A program made the translations under genes and the position numbers. From positions 1 to 64,000 of the forward strand of contig NZ_CAMQZG010000013.1 in NCBI RefSeq assembly GCF_947039605.1: DNA of 64,000 nucleotides, written 5' to 3'. Of the stretch, positions 23,079 through 32,948 are shown in pieces (position 1 is the stretch's first letter; every line of letters starts with the position of its first letter). The notes below the pieces were generated by a model. The model had not been told where the DNA came from. It worked only from the letters and a program-made list of their open reading frames with translations, and did not search any database. This DNA is from an uncultured Clostridium sp. (lineage in GTDB: Bacteria; Bacillota; Clostridia; Clostridiales; Clostridiaceae).

Positions 23079-23540
23079 TTAATATGGTAATAAGCTATTA
23101 TCAAATATAATTTCTTTTTCTTTTACACTACTTTCCACATTTATTTTAACCTTTGAGAAATTAAATTTTTTTAAATACTGCTCCTCATAACCTCTTCTTG
23201 TAGTTTCGTATACTTCAAAATTATTTTGATTTATTACCTCACCAAGTTCTTCTAAGGTATCCCTAGCCGCTAATTTTTTAGCTAGCACTTCCCAAAAAAC
23301 TAACTCATTATATTCATTAATTAAATCGTTATCTATATCCATATCATATCCTAAATTGCCTACTTCATTTATAGCCTCATCCCCACACTTTGATATAAGA
23401 TTAAATAAAGCTTCTTCCTCTGCCTCTGAAATACCTTTATTCACCTTATTTTTTATATGTGCACCAAGAAGACTTATTCTTTTTATTATTTCAAAGTCTT
23501 TTTTTCTTAAATTTCTTAAATTATTTATTTTAGCACTCAA
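23079..23540 (-). CDS. hypothetical protein
   Basis: 153-aa acidic helical ORF; no family recognised. Confidence 0.5.
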   Translation of the reverse strand: MSAKINNLRNLRKKDFEIIKRISLLGAHIKNKVNKGISEAEEEALFNLISKCGDEAINEVGNLGYDMDIDNDLINEYNELVFWEVLAKKLAARDTLEELGEVINQNNFEVYETTRRGYEEQYLKKFNFSKVKINVESSVKEKEIIFDNSLLPY

Positions 23541-23750
23541 AACTTTTGCCCCCTTGCCTATATCTCATTAATAATTTTACCATTATTTGGTATTTTTTTG
23601 AAGTATAAATTTATATTTTCATTTATTTACTAAAAAGTATATTTAAAATACTATTTTTTTAAAAGTTCTATTGATTTTATTTTTCAATATTATATAATAG
23701 AATTACCTTAGTTATTTATTAACTAAATAAAAGAAAGAGGTGTCATAAAA

Positions 23751-24080
23751 ATGGAAAAAGTTTTAATGAGTGAAGAAGCTTACAAAGATTTTAAAAGTTT
23801 CTTAGATGAAAACGACGTAGATGATTATACAATAAGACTAGATTTAGCTGGATATGGATGTAGTGGTCCAGCCTTCAATATAAGTGTTGATTCAAAACTT
23901 GATGGAGATATCGAAGAAAAAGTTAACGATATTACTTTTATCATAGATGAAGAATTAATAAAAGACTTTGGTGGATTTAAAATACTTTCATCAGCAGAAA
24001 ATGAAGGAAATGGTTTAGCACTTAAACCTTTCATTGAAGCAGAAGGTGGATGTGGAAGTTGTGGTGGTGGATGTCACTAA
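23751..24080 (+). CDS. HesB/IscA-like protein, Cys form, with C-terminal CGSCGGGCH
   Basis: LDLAGYGCSGPAFNISVD...EGGCGSCGGGCH; RBS AGAGGTG. Confidence 0.8.
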   Translation: MEKVLMSEEAYKDFKSFLDENDVDDYTIRLDLAGYGCSGPAFNISVDSKLDGDIEEKVNDITFIIDEELIKDFGGFKILSSAENEGNGLALKPFIEAEGGCGSCGGGCH

Positions 24081-24110
24081 TTTAGTGCATTCAACATTAC
24101 TATAAAAAAT

Positions 24111-24147
24111 TACCGTATCAATTAATTTTGATACGGTAATTTTTTTA
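24111..24147. terminator. bidirectional terminator
   Basis: TTACCGTATCAattaattTTGATACGGTAATTTTTTT. Confidence 0.8.
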
Positions 24148-24933
24148 TTTATATCTATCTATATCTCTTTGTATATCTAGTAATAAATTAGTAAGCTCTG
24201 ATACTTCACTATCCTCTATAAGCTTATTTAACATCATTTGATACCTTGATGCCTCTGCCACTCGTCCGAGTGATATAAGCGTTAATATACTATTCATTAC
24301 ATTGGTTATTATCTCTGATTTTACTTCAAAAAGTTTTTGTGCATCTTTTATCTCATCTTTTATCTCTAGCATTTCTTCATCAAGCATAAAAGCTGCATCT
24401 GCTGCTTTTTTAAGCTTATTCTTGATGTCTATTGGAACATTCTTTTTATACTTATAATTTAAAGAGTGCTCTATTGTTGCCCAAAAATTCATTGCTAGTG
24501 TTCTTATTTGGAATTCTGCTAATATTATTCTTGGTCCCTCAGCCATATTAACAGGATATTTTATAACAACATGATAGCTTCTATAGCCACTATCCTTAAC
24601 ATTTCTAACGTAGTCTTTTTCATAAAGAATAGTCATGTCTTTTCTTTCTCTAAGTATTTCTATAACTCTATCAATATCATCAACAAATTGACACATTATT
24701 CTTATCCCAGCAATGTCCTCCATTTCATATGGTAATCTATCTACTGGTATATTATACTTATTTGCCTTCTCTAAAATGCTTGAAACTTCTTTAACCCTTC
24801 CTGTAACAAACTCGATAGGTGAATATTCATTTCTTCTTCTATACTCTTTTCTAATACTTCTTAACTTAACCTTTAATTCCTCAACTGCTTGTTCGTAAGG
24901 TGTTAAAAATTGCTTCCAATTCTTTACAGCCAT
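24145..24933 (-). CDS. GTP pyrophosphokinase family, small alarmone synthetase-like (RelA/SpoT domain)
   Basis: YSPIEFVTGRVKEVSSILEKA...MEDIAGIRIMCQFVDDI...GYRSYHVVIKYP...AEFQIRTLAMNFWATIEHSLNYK. Confidence 0.9.
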   Translation of the reverse strand: MAVKNWKQFLTPYEQAVEELKVKLRSIRKEYRRRNEYSPIEFVTGRVKEVSSILEKANKYNIPVDRLPYEMEDIAGIRIMCQFVDDIDRVIEILRERKDMTILYEKDYVRNVKDSGYRSYHVVIKYPVNMAEGPRIILAEFQIRTLAMNFWATIEHSLNYKYKKNVPIDIKNKLKKAADAAFMLDEEMLEIKDEIKDAQKLFEVKSEIITNVMNSILTLISLGRVAEASRYQMMLNKLIEDSEVSELTNLLLDIQRDIDRYK

Positions 24934-25053
24934 AACCTCACCCTCTTTTATATATTTCCAATTTATAATTATAACAAAAATACTACTAAAACTAAATATA
25001 TTCTAACCGATAATTATAATATTATGAGTTAATTCTAGAAAGGGTGTTGTAAT

Positions 25054-25794
25054 TTGACTAATTTATGTAATTCGATAAAAAATAATACTAATAACTCTGT
25101 AGAAGAGGAAAAAAAACTACTTTTTGACAAAACAGTTACTTGCCCAGTTTGCAACAATACATTTAAAAGTAAAGCTGTTAAGGTAAATGCTCCAAGAATA
25201 GATAAAAAAGATTCTGATTTTTTCACAATATACAAAACTATTAATCCCTACTTTTATGATGTATGGATTTGTAATGACTGTGGCTATTCTGCACTAAAAA
25301 TTGATTTTGATAATATTAAAGGTAAACAAATTGATTTTATTTTAAAAAATATAACTCCTAAATGGAATAAAAAGAACTATCCTGATACTTATGATGTGTA
25401 CATAGCACTTGATAGATATAAACTTGCTCTTATAACATCATCAATTATAATGAAGAAATCTAGCACTAAAGGTATGATTTGTTTGAAAATTGCTTGGATG
25501 TATAGAATTATCGATGAAAAAACTTTAGAAGATTCATTTTTAGAAAAAGCTTTATATGCTTTTAAAGATGCTTATTTAAATGAAACTCTACCTGTTTATG
25601 GAATGCAAAAACCAAACATACTTTATGTAATTGGTGAACTTCACAGAAGGCTTGGAAACTTTGACACCTCTATTAAAAATTTCTCACTTGTTTTAATTGA
25701 TGAAACTGCTAGTCATAGATTAAAAGAACTTACTCGTGATATGCGTGATTTAATAAAAGAAGTTAGAGAAAAAGAAACTAACTTATTGGGTTAA
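25054..25794 (+). CDS. DUF2225 protein (zinc ribbon, TTG start)
   Basis: TCPVCNNTFKSKAVKVNAPRIDKKDSDFFTIYKTINPYFYDVWICNDCGYSAL. Confidence 0.8.
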   Translation: MTNLCNSIKNNTNNSVEEEKKLLFDKTVTCPVCNNTFKSKAVKVNAPRIDKKDSDFFTIYKTINPYFYDVWICNDCGYSALKIDFDNIKGKQIDFILKNITPKWNKKNYPDTYDVYIALDRYKLALITSSIIMKKSSTKGMICLKIAWMYRIIDEKTLEDSFLEKALYAFKDAYLNETLPVYGMQKPNILYVIGELHRRLGNFDTSIKNFSLVLIDETASHRLKELTRDMRDLIKEVREKETNLLG

Positions 25795-25889
25795 ACACTA
25801 AAATAAAAAGATGAATTTATGAGTATAAAAGAAGTTACTCCACTAACTAATATCAGAGTTTTCTTTTATCTCATTTTTTAAAATACTTC

Positions 25890-26576
25890 TTAAAATTCTA
25901 AACTTTCTACAAATTCTCCATCTAGTAGGTACTCTATTCTATTGCAAACCTTAGCAACATTAGGGTCATGAGTTATTATTATTATAGTTTTTCCTTTTTC
26001 TTCATTAAGTCTTTTCAATATACTTATAATATTTGATCCATTTCTTTGATCTAATGCACCTGTCGGTTCATCAGCCAATATTAAATCTGTATTCTGTGCC
26101 AAAGCTCTAGCAATAGCAACTCGTTGTTGTTCACCTCCCGATAATTTATTTATAATTTTATCCTTCAAATTGGTTAATCCAACATACTCTAAAGCTTCTA
26201 AAACATTCTTTTTCAACTCAGATTTAGGCATCTTTCGTACCTTTAAAGGCAATCCAACATTTTCAGCTACAGTGAAATCCTTAACAAGCGCAAAGTTTTG
26301 AAATATAAAAGCAATTTTCTCATTTCGCAGTTTAAAAACTGAATTTATATTTTTTCTATTTATCTCAGTTCCATCAAAAAAATATTTTCCCTCAGTTAAA
26401 GAATCCATACATCCGATAACTGATACAAGAGAACTTTTTCCACATCCACTCGGTCCCATTATTGCAATTAATTCACCTTTTTCAACTTTAAAATTTATAT
26501 TTTCAAACGCAGTTGTTGGCATTTTATCTACATCAAAGACTTTTTTAGCATTTTCTAAAATAATTAACTCACTCAT
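25890..26576 (-). CDS. ABC transporter ATP-binding protein, MacB/LolD type
   Basis: GPSGCGKSS, LSGGEQQRVAIARAL, DEPTGALD. Confidence 0.93.
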   Translation of the reverse strand: MSELIILENAKKVFDVDKMPTTAFENINFKVEKGELIAIMGPSGCGKSSLVSVIGCMDSLTEGKYFFDGTEINRKNINSVFKLRNEKIAFIFQNFALVKDFTVAENVGLPLKVRKMPKSELKKNVLEALEYVGLTNLKDKIINKLSGGEQQRVAIARALAQNTDLILADEPTGALDQRNGSNIISILKRLNEEKGKTIIIITHDPNVAKVCNRIEYLLDGEFVESLEF

Positions 26577-27756
26577 CCCTTAACCCTCCTATTAAATTAG
26601 CAGTTGAAAACTTTCTCAAATAAAGTAACGATATAAATATTGTCATCATCGTAATAGCTATCAATACAATGCTAGATATAACTATTGTTAATATCCTATT
26701 TTCATTCAAGAAATACATAAATGAATACTTTGTAAAATGATAACTGATAGGAATTCCTATAATTGAAGCTATTAAAAGAACCTCACTAAATTCTTTTAAT
26801 AATTGATTAAATATTATTCTACTAGTTCCTCCAACTGAATATATTATTCCTATCTTATTTTTATTTCTATCTATAACAAATAAAATAATACTATTTATAG
26901 CTAAAATACTTATAAAACTCATAAAAATAAATTTCATTTTATTTAAATAATTTTGATTTGTTGCATTTTCTGAGTTAAAAAATTGCACTTTGTCTTCTTC
27001 AAAAGTTTTTGCTAGCTCTATAGATGTGATAGAATTAATCTCTTTTTTCAAAGTATTTATATTAAAACTATTCTTATTTGAAGTCAATATCCCATAATTC
27101 ATAGATACTAAATCTTTATTTGGAACAACAATAGCTGAATCTAAAGGTCTAAAATACATTGTAGGTGATGGCCCATCAACATAGAAAACATCTTTTTCAA
27201 AAAAACCTATAACTCTAAAAGTTTGATCAATCTTCTTTATTATATCTCCCTTTTTAAATCCTTCCTTATAATTATTCCCTAAAATAACTGGTGTTGTTTT
27301 ATCATCAGCAAATGATTTATCAATATCTAATCTCTCGCTAAGAAATTGTAAATAACCATAATTCATATTTACAATTTCTATAGAATCTTTAAAATCCTCT
27401 ACAAAACCTCTCTTATATTTTTCTAATTCTTCATCAAAATCTTCTTTTGGGAAAAATATACTTTCGGCAACTAAAAAGCTGATATTATTTTTCTCAATAT
27501 TTCTTTGTATTATTGATTTAAACTTCTGCATTACATTATCTTTATTTTGAACTTGCAAATCATGTGTAATATTTAAAAGAAGAAATATTCCACTATCTAC
27601 TGGTAGATTCTCATTATATTTATCAGTAAAGTTTTTTTCAAAATTTATAGAACTCATAGTTTGTGAAAAAATTGCTCCCCATGAAACAAGTATAGTTAAA
27701 AATATACTATAAATTAACTTTGATTTTTTAAAACCAAAAAATATTTTTTCAAACAT
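26569..27756 (-). CDS. ABC transporter permease, FtsX-like
   Basis: N-terminal TM, large extracellular domain, three C-terminal TM segments; overlaps the ATPase gene. Confidence 0.8.
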   Translation of the reverse strand: MFEKIFFGFKKSKLIYSIFLTILVSWGAIFSQTMSSINFEKNFTDKYNENLPVDSGIFLLLNITHDLQVQNKDNVMQKFKSIIQRNIEKNNISFLVAESIFFPKEDFDEELEKYKRGFVEDFKDSIEIVNMNYGYLQFLSERLDIDKSFADDKTTPVILGNNYKEGFKKGDIIKKIDQTFRVIGFFEKDVFYVDGPSPTMYFRPLDSAIVVPNKDLVSMNYGILTSNKNSFNINTLKKEINSITSIELAKTFEEDKVQFFNSENATNQNYLNKMKFIFMSFISILAINSIILFVIDRNKNKIGIIYSVGGTSRIIFNQLLKEFSEVLLIASIIGIPISYHFTKYSFMYFLNENRILTIVISSIVLIAITMMTIFISLLYLRKFSTANLIGGLRDE

Positions 27757-27760
27757 AACT

Positions 27761-28765
27761 TCACCCCTTGCTATCTACGTATAAAAGATTTTCTCGTAAG
27801 GCAATAACACTTGTAACCAAACTAACTACTGAAAGTACCAAAGAACAAATTATTACTATGAATCCTCCTGTATATGGAGTGTTTATATATGCTATTATAG
27901 GTATAAAATAAGATATGCAATAAGTTGCTAGTAGACTTATCCCCCCTAAAAACACTAACCTTTTAAACACATATATTATAAGATTAACATTAGAAAAACC
28001 AACCATCTTAAAAACTTTAAACATCATTTTATTTTTGTCTACCCATAAAATTGTAAATATACTTAGAATAGCTATTGCCATAACACTACCTAAAAATAGA
28101 GCTACTAAATTTTCTTTATTTTTTAATATATTAGCGCTTATTATAGTTTTTATTCTTGATTCCTCATAAGGATAAAAATTATAATCATTAGTCTCCACGT
28201 TTCTCGATATCTTCATCAAATAATTCTTATTTTCTATATTATTTATATTTTTATATGGTACAATTACATGATTAATTAATTCATAATTTTCTAAAATCCC
28301 AATCACTTCAAACCATTCATCTAAACTAGCTATGTAAAACATTTCTTTTCCACTCTTCTTCTCAACATATCTCTTTAAATTTTCAGATATTATTATTTTT
28401 TTACTTCCCTGCCTTATATCTTCCTCACTAAAAACAGTTCCATCAATTTTCAGCGAATCATTTTTTTCTAACTTAGCACTATTTGTTGCTACAAACTTTA
28501 AAGCTAAATAATTACTATTATTCATTTGAAATTCTGGCACACTAGCAAATGCATACACATCAGAATTATTTAACCCTCTTAATAATTCTTCAAACGTAAT
28601 TATATCTTCTGTATATAACTCTTTATAATAACTTTGAAACTTTCCCCATTGATATTCAAGGTAAGTATCCTCAACTATTTTGCTTACACTAATAATAATA
28701 AGCATATTAATAAATGTAAAGCCTACTATTAAAAAAATATTTAATTTATTTTTAAATATTTTCAC
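27761..28765 (-). CDS. ABC transporter permease, FtsX-like (second subunit)
   Basis: Same topology; 4 nt from the next gene. Confidence 0.75.
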   Translation of the reverse strand: MKIFKNKLNIFLIVGFTFINMLIIISVSKIVEDTYLEYQWGKFQSYYKELYTEDIITFEELLRGLNNSDVYAFASVPEFQMNNSNYLALKFVATNSAKLEKNDSLKIDGTVFSEEDIRQGSKKIIISENLKRYVEKKSGKEMFYIASLDEWFEVIGILENYELINHVIVPYKNINNIENKNYLMKISRNVETNDYNFYPYEESRIKTIISANILKNKENLVALFLGSVMAIAILSIFTILWVDKNKMMFKVFKMVGFSNVNLIIYVFKRLVFLGGISLLATYCISYFIPIIAYINTPYTGGFIVIICSLVLSVVSLVTSVIALRENLLYVDSKG

Positions 28766-28937
28766 TGTATTCCCTCCTACTAATAATAGATAAAAGTCTA
28801 TTTAAGCTAAATGATTCTTACTCAAGTATGACTATAAAAAAACAAGTGTACAACAAATGTCTTTTTCTGCTGTATTAGTTATTCTATTTATCTAAAAATG
28901 AGAAAGAACCATCTAAATACCCCTTACCTTTTCAAAA

Positions 28938-29327
28938 TTATTGATAAACTGCTTGAGTATATCCGTTATAAGAACTATTATTTGTTGAATGCATAGCTTC
29001 CCATACTTTTACATCTGTATTTGAATAACTCTGCACAGTAGTTTCCTTATCACGTGTTGGTCCATATTTTCTAGATGTATAATCTGGAACTCCTGTTTTA
29101 TTATATGCTAGTATAGATACTTTAACAGAGGATTTTCGCTTCTCAGATATTTCGGTAGTTGTTGCATTCCCTGTGTTCCTTACAGTTGAATAAACAGTTC
29201 CTTTTATTGCTGAATACTCAAGACTCCAAGACTTCGTCTGCTGTACTGCAAAAACAGTCATGCTACTTCCTAGCAAGATTAGAGTTGTTAGTGCAAAAAT
29301 TTTGCCTTTTTTAATCATTAATTTCAT
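28938..29327 (-). CDS. small secreted Cys-less protein, possibly bacteriocin-like
   Basis: Signal peptide MIKKGKIFALTTLILLGSSMTVFA-VQQ followed by a ~100-aa polar, aromatic mature region; next to the ABC genes. Confidence 0.6.
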   Translation of the reverse strand: MKLMIKKGKIFALTTLILLGSSMTVFAVQQTKSWSLEYSAIKGTVYSTVRNTGNATTTEISEKRKSSVKVSILAYNKTGVPDYTSRKYGPTRDKETTVQSYSNTDVKVWEAMHSTNNSSYNGYTQAVYQ

Positions 29328-29344
29328 CTCCTATCATTTAATAT

Positions 29345-29362
29345 ATTACAAACGTTTGTAAT
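29345..29362. promoter_or_regulatory. 18-bp perfect palindrome, candidate operator
   Basis: ATTACAAACGTTTGTAAT. Confidence 0.5.
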
Positions 29363-29413
29363 ATTACATTACCATTTTTTAGCAAAAAACATTTATTAGG
29401 ATATCAATTAACA

Positions 29414-29439
29414 ATTAGTTTACATTTATGTAAACTAAT
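29414..29439. promoter_or_regulatory. 26-bp inverted repeat, candidate operator
   Basis: ATTAGTTTACAT-TT-ATGTAAACTAAT. Confidence 0.5.
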
Positions 29440-29571
29440 GAATTAAATTCTATTCTAGTCTTTTCTTTGAATAAATTTCTCCTAGAAAAAGACTTACTGT
29501 AAGTACTACTTAATTTTTAGAATAAATGATAAAATGAAATATTTATAATAAATCCTATTAATAGTTGAAGA

Positions 29572-29611
29572 AAAGCTAGTTTAAGCGGAAATGCCCGTTC
29601 AAACTAGCTCT
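29572..29611 (-). terminator. hairpin downstream of chitinase
   Basis: AGCTAGTTTaAGCGGaaatGCCCGTTcAAACTAGCT. Confidence 0.6.
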
Positions 29612-29670
29612 AATACTTCTAATCAATTCATTTCTGACTAATCATTATTTAATTTTACTTACTTTATAAT

Positions 29671-31824
29671 CTATATTACACTCCAAAGAGCTGGCACATT
29701 TGCTGGCTCCCATCCTGTTAAAGCATTATGAGGTTGTATGCACTTATACTCTTTACCAGAGAAAGTAACTATATCTCCTTGCTTGTAAGAAGTTCCTGCT
29801 TTCCAAGCTTCTCCACCAATATCTGGGCTATCTGCTTGCACAGTTATTACTCTTTTTTCTGTTGTTGTTTGGTTATTGCTATCTGTAACACTATAAGTTA
29901 ATGTGTAACTTCCAGCTTTATTTGTATCTACATTTCCTGAAACTTTAATTTTTGAAGTTAAACTTCCATCTTCTTTATCATTTGCAGTTATCCCTGCTAA
30001 TGCATCAAATTTATCTCCAACTTTTATAGTTTTATCTGAAACTCCACTTAATGTTGGCTTTTGATTTACTTCTGGATCTATTGGTGGATTTACTATCCCA
30101 CCATCAATTGACATTCCATTAACTTTTACATTTGTAGGATCAGCTTCACCAATTCCGCCAATACATGAACCATCAATTTCTATAACATCTCCATTTTTCC
30201 ATGTAGCTGCCCAACTTGGACTTTTAAAGCTATATGAATTTCCATTAGAACTGAAATCACAGCTCCATGCAGAATCTATTTTTTTATCAAAATCGAATTC
30301 AACATTCCAACCGCCTGTAATATCTTTTCCTGTATTATTTTGAACTTTTATTTTATAGTTAGCTCCACTTCCCCAGTCACTTGTAATTGCAAAATCAAAA
30401 GCAAAATCGCCTTCTACTTCTCCACCACCATCTGACTTAACTGTAACTATTCTTTTAGCTGTAACTATATCTCCAGCACTATCCGTTACGCTATAGCTTA
30501 CTTCATATTTTCCTGCTTTGCTTGTATCTACATCTCCTGAAACTTTAATTTTTGATGTTAAATCTCCATCTTCTTTATCATTTGCAGTAATTCCAGCTAG
30601 TGCATCAAATTTATCTCCAATATTTAAAGTTAAATCTGAAACTCCACTTAATATTGGCTTCGCATTTATTTCTGGATCTGGATCTGGCCCTGGGCCTGGT
30701 CCTGGAGTTGTTGTTCCAAATTTAGTGAAAACATTCGCAAATTCAAATTGCTGATTAACACCTTGGTTATTATCAAGTTTTGCATCTCTGTTGATTGACC
30801 AACATGATGTCATACCTATCTCTTTTTCAATAGCATGATCTACAACAAGCTTTGTCCACTCTGGTGTAAATATTGGATGGGATCCACCCTCAAAACCTAT
30901 TGATACAGTTGTTCCTATCTTTTTATAAGCTTCTGCTTCTGTAAGATCTATATTTTGATATTTTTTATAATATTGTTGAACTTGCTTCATTGTACTATCA
31001 ACAGCTCTAAGTGATGCTGTCCCATAATTCTCGCCTGGTGCAAGAGTTCCACTACCATAACACATAGTCATAATATTCATGCACTCAACATTTACACCCT
31101 CATCAAGATAAACTTCTAAAACATTTAATTGAACTGGTGTTAATCCATCTGGAAGAACTGGTAATGTTAATACTACATCTACCCCTGTTTTATCTTGAAG
31201 CTTTTTAATAGCTTTAGCATTTGCTCTATTATTTTCTTTATTTTGTGCTCCACCTTCTATATCTAAATCAAGTCTAGTTAAACCATAACCCTCAACTATT
31301 TCTAAATATGTGTTGTAAAGAACATCTACATCTTGAGTAACCTGCCAGAATGGTGTTCCATTAAGTCCACCAAATGAAATTGTTACATCTCCACCGATAT
31401 CTCTAAGACCTTTTATAGAATTTTTAATTCCTTGATATTGACTATTATCTTTATGATTTTCACTTAGAACTGAGTAGCCACCCCAACCCCAATCAACTTT
31501 TCCATCTTTTATTCCTTGTCCTGTTCCTTGAATAAATCCAAGATTAAAGAATTTCACTCCTGTTTGTGCTGAAACTGTAGCAAGGTCTATTGCACCACCG
31601 TTTGAGTACTCAGGATTATTTATCCATGCAACCATATCTGCATAAGGTGAATTAACTTGCTCTGGCCAAACAATTCCTTGTCCAACACCAAAATTTGATT
31701 CTTTACTAATATTTTGCTCTATTGTGGCAATAGTAGGTTGTAATTGTGGTGTAGCATAAACTGGTATTACACTTGAAACACTCGCAGCTAAAATTACTAA
31801 TGCAACTAATTTTTTAATTTTCAA
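29671..31824 (-). CDS. secreted GH18 chitinase with two DUF5011-type Ig-like modules, a CBM2-like module and a C-terminal CBM5/12
   Basis: Signal peptide; LTRLDLDIEGG (GH18 DxxDxE-like); TPGPGPGPDPDPE linker; CBM2-like ITSDWGSGANYKIKVQNNTGKDITGGW; C-terminal AWKAGTSYKQGDIVTFSGKEYKCIQPHNALTGWEPANVPALW. Confidence 0.9.
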   Translation of the reverse strand: MKIKKLVALVILAASVSSVIPVYATPQLQPTIATIEQNISKESNFGVGQGIVWPEQVNSPYADMVAWINNPEYSNGGAIDLATVSAQTGVKFFNLGFIQGTGQGIKDGKVDWGWGGYSVLSENHKDNSQYQGIKNSIKGLRDIGGDVTISFGGLNGTPFWQVTQDVDVLYNTYLEIVEGYGLTRLDLDIEGGAQNKENNRANAKAIKKLQDKTGVDVVLTLPVLPDGLTPVQLNVLEVYLDEGVNVECMNIMTMCYGSGTLAPGENYGTASLRAVDSTMKQVQQYYKKYQNIDLTEAEAYKKIGTTVSIGFEGGSHPIFTPEWTKLVVDHAIEKEIGMTSCWSINRDAKLDNNQGVNQQFEFANVFTKFGTTTPGPGPGPDPDPEINAKPILSGVSDLTLNIGDKFDALAGITANDKEDGDLTSKIKVSGDVDTSKAGKYEVSYSVTDSAGDIVTAKRIVTVKSDGGGEVEGDFAFDFAITSDWGSGANYKIKVQNNTGKDITGGWNVEFDFDKKIDSAWSCDFSSNGNSYSFKSPSWAATWKNGDVIEIDGSCIGGIGEADPTNVKVNGMSIDGGIVNPPIDPEVNQKPTLSGVSDKTIKVGDKFDALAGITANDKEDGSLTSKIKVSGNVDTNKAGSYTLTYSVTDSNNQTTTEKRVITVQADSPDIGGEAWKAGTSYKQGDIVTFSGKEYKCIQPHNALTGWEPANVPALWSVI

Positions 31825-31921
31825 TATAATTTCCCCCTATAACTGAATAATTAAATATTGTTCACTATCTTTATTATACTGTATTAACTATTTTTGTAAA
31901 TAATTACATTTTATTTATCAA

Positions 31922-31966
31922 TAAAAAAAATAATGCATTTAAACTTTCGTCTAAATGCATTATTTC
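31922..31966 (-). terminator. rho-independent terminator
   Basis: Minus strand: AATAATGCATTTAGacgaaagtTTAAATGCATTATTTTTTTTAT. Confidence 0.8.
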
Positions 31967-31967
31967 T

Positions 31968-32660
31968 TTACTCTAAAATTTTTATTGGTTCAAAATTAAT
32001 AAAATCACAGCTAGTTAATAAATATTCAACTCCATCTCTCTCTCCATTTATAACCCAATTAGGATTAGCATTGTGAAGATGTCCATATATTACTGTTTCC
32101 ACCTCATACTCTTTAAATATTTCTGTAAAATCAGAATCCTTTAAAGTTTCACTAGTCGGTGGGTAATGTATCATCACTATAATTTTTTTATATCCAGCTT
32201 TTTTAGCCATATCTAAAGATAATCTTATTCTTATTTTTTCTCTCTCAAATATCTTTTTATCATGTTCTGTAAACTTTCTTTCTGTCCCTTCTACAATCCA
32301 TCCTCTTGTTCCACATATAGCATAGTCTTTATATGAAAAGAAATTGTTTTGTATAAAGTCCATATCATCATACAAATCATTAAGCTTTGTTATACTACCC
32401 CACCAATAATCATGGTTACCTCTTATTAAAATTTTTCTTCCCGGTAAGTTATGTATCCACTCAAGGTCTGCTTTGCTATCTTCTTGCCCCATAGACCATG
32501 ATATATCTCCACCAATTAATACGGTGTCCTCTTCTTTAACTGTGCTAATCCAGTTTTCTTTAATTTTCTCATGGTGATTTTCCCATTTTGGTCCAAATAT
32601 CCCCATTGGTTTATCTACATTCAAAGCAAGATGTAAATCTGAAATAACATATAATGCCAT
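31968..32660 (-). CDS. metallophosphoesterase
   Basis: ISDLHLAL..., GGDISWS, IRGNHDYWW, YGHLHN. Confidence 0.9.
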   Translation of the reverse strand: MALYVISDLHLALNVDKPMGIFGPKWENHHEKIKENWISTVKEEDTVLIGGDISWSMGQEDSKADLEWIHNLPGRKILIRGNHDYWWGSITKLNDLYDDMDFIQNNFFSYKDYAICGTRGWIVEGTERKFTEHDKKIFEREKIRIRLSLDMAKKAGYKKIIVMIHYPPTSETLKDSDFTEIFKEYEVETVIYGHLHNANPNWVINGERDGVEYLLTSCDFINFEPIKILE

Positions 32661-32678
32661 CTATTATCACCCTTTCAT

Positions 32679-32939
32679 CTATTTAGTTTTAGTATCAAGC
32701 TCTGTTATATATGCAATTACACTCGCAACGGCATCATATACTTCGTAGGGGATTTCATCACCTACATCAACATTACATAAAAGGTCTGTAAGTTCTTTAT
32801 TATAAATCACCGGCACATTATTTTCACTTGCTTCTTCAATTATTTTATCTGCAATAAGTCCCATTCCATGCGCACAAATAACAGGCGCTTCAAAATTTTC
32901 TTTATACTTTAAAGCTGCTGCCTTTTTTCTTTGATTCAT
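32679..32939 (-). CDS. FlhB C-terminal-domain-like (YlqH-type) protein
   Basis: RKKAAALKYKENFEAPVICAHGMGLIADKIIEEASENNVPVIYNKELTDLL. Confidence 0.85.
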   Translation of the reverse strand: MNQRKKAAALKYKENFEAPVICAHGMGLIADKIIEEASENNVPVIYNKELTDLLCNVDVGDEIPYEVYDAVASVIAYITELDTKTK

Positions 32940-32948
32940 AATCTCCCC

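Noticed and set aside
30518-30754. 78-aa plus-strand ORF ending in SGSGSGPGPGPGVVVP
   Set aside because: Antisense of the chitinase linker and Ig-like module.
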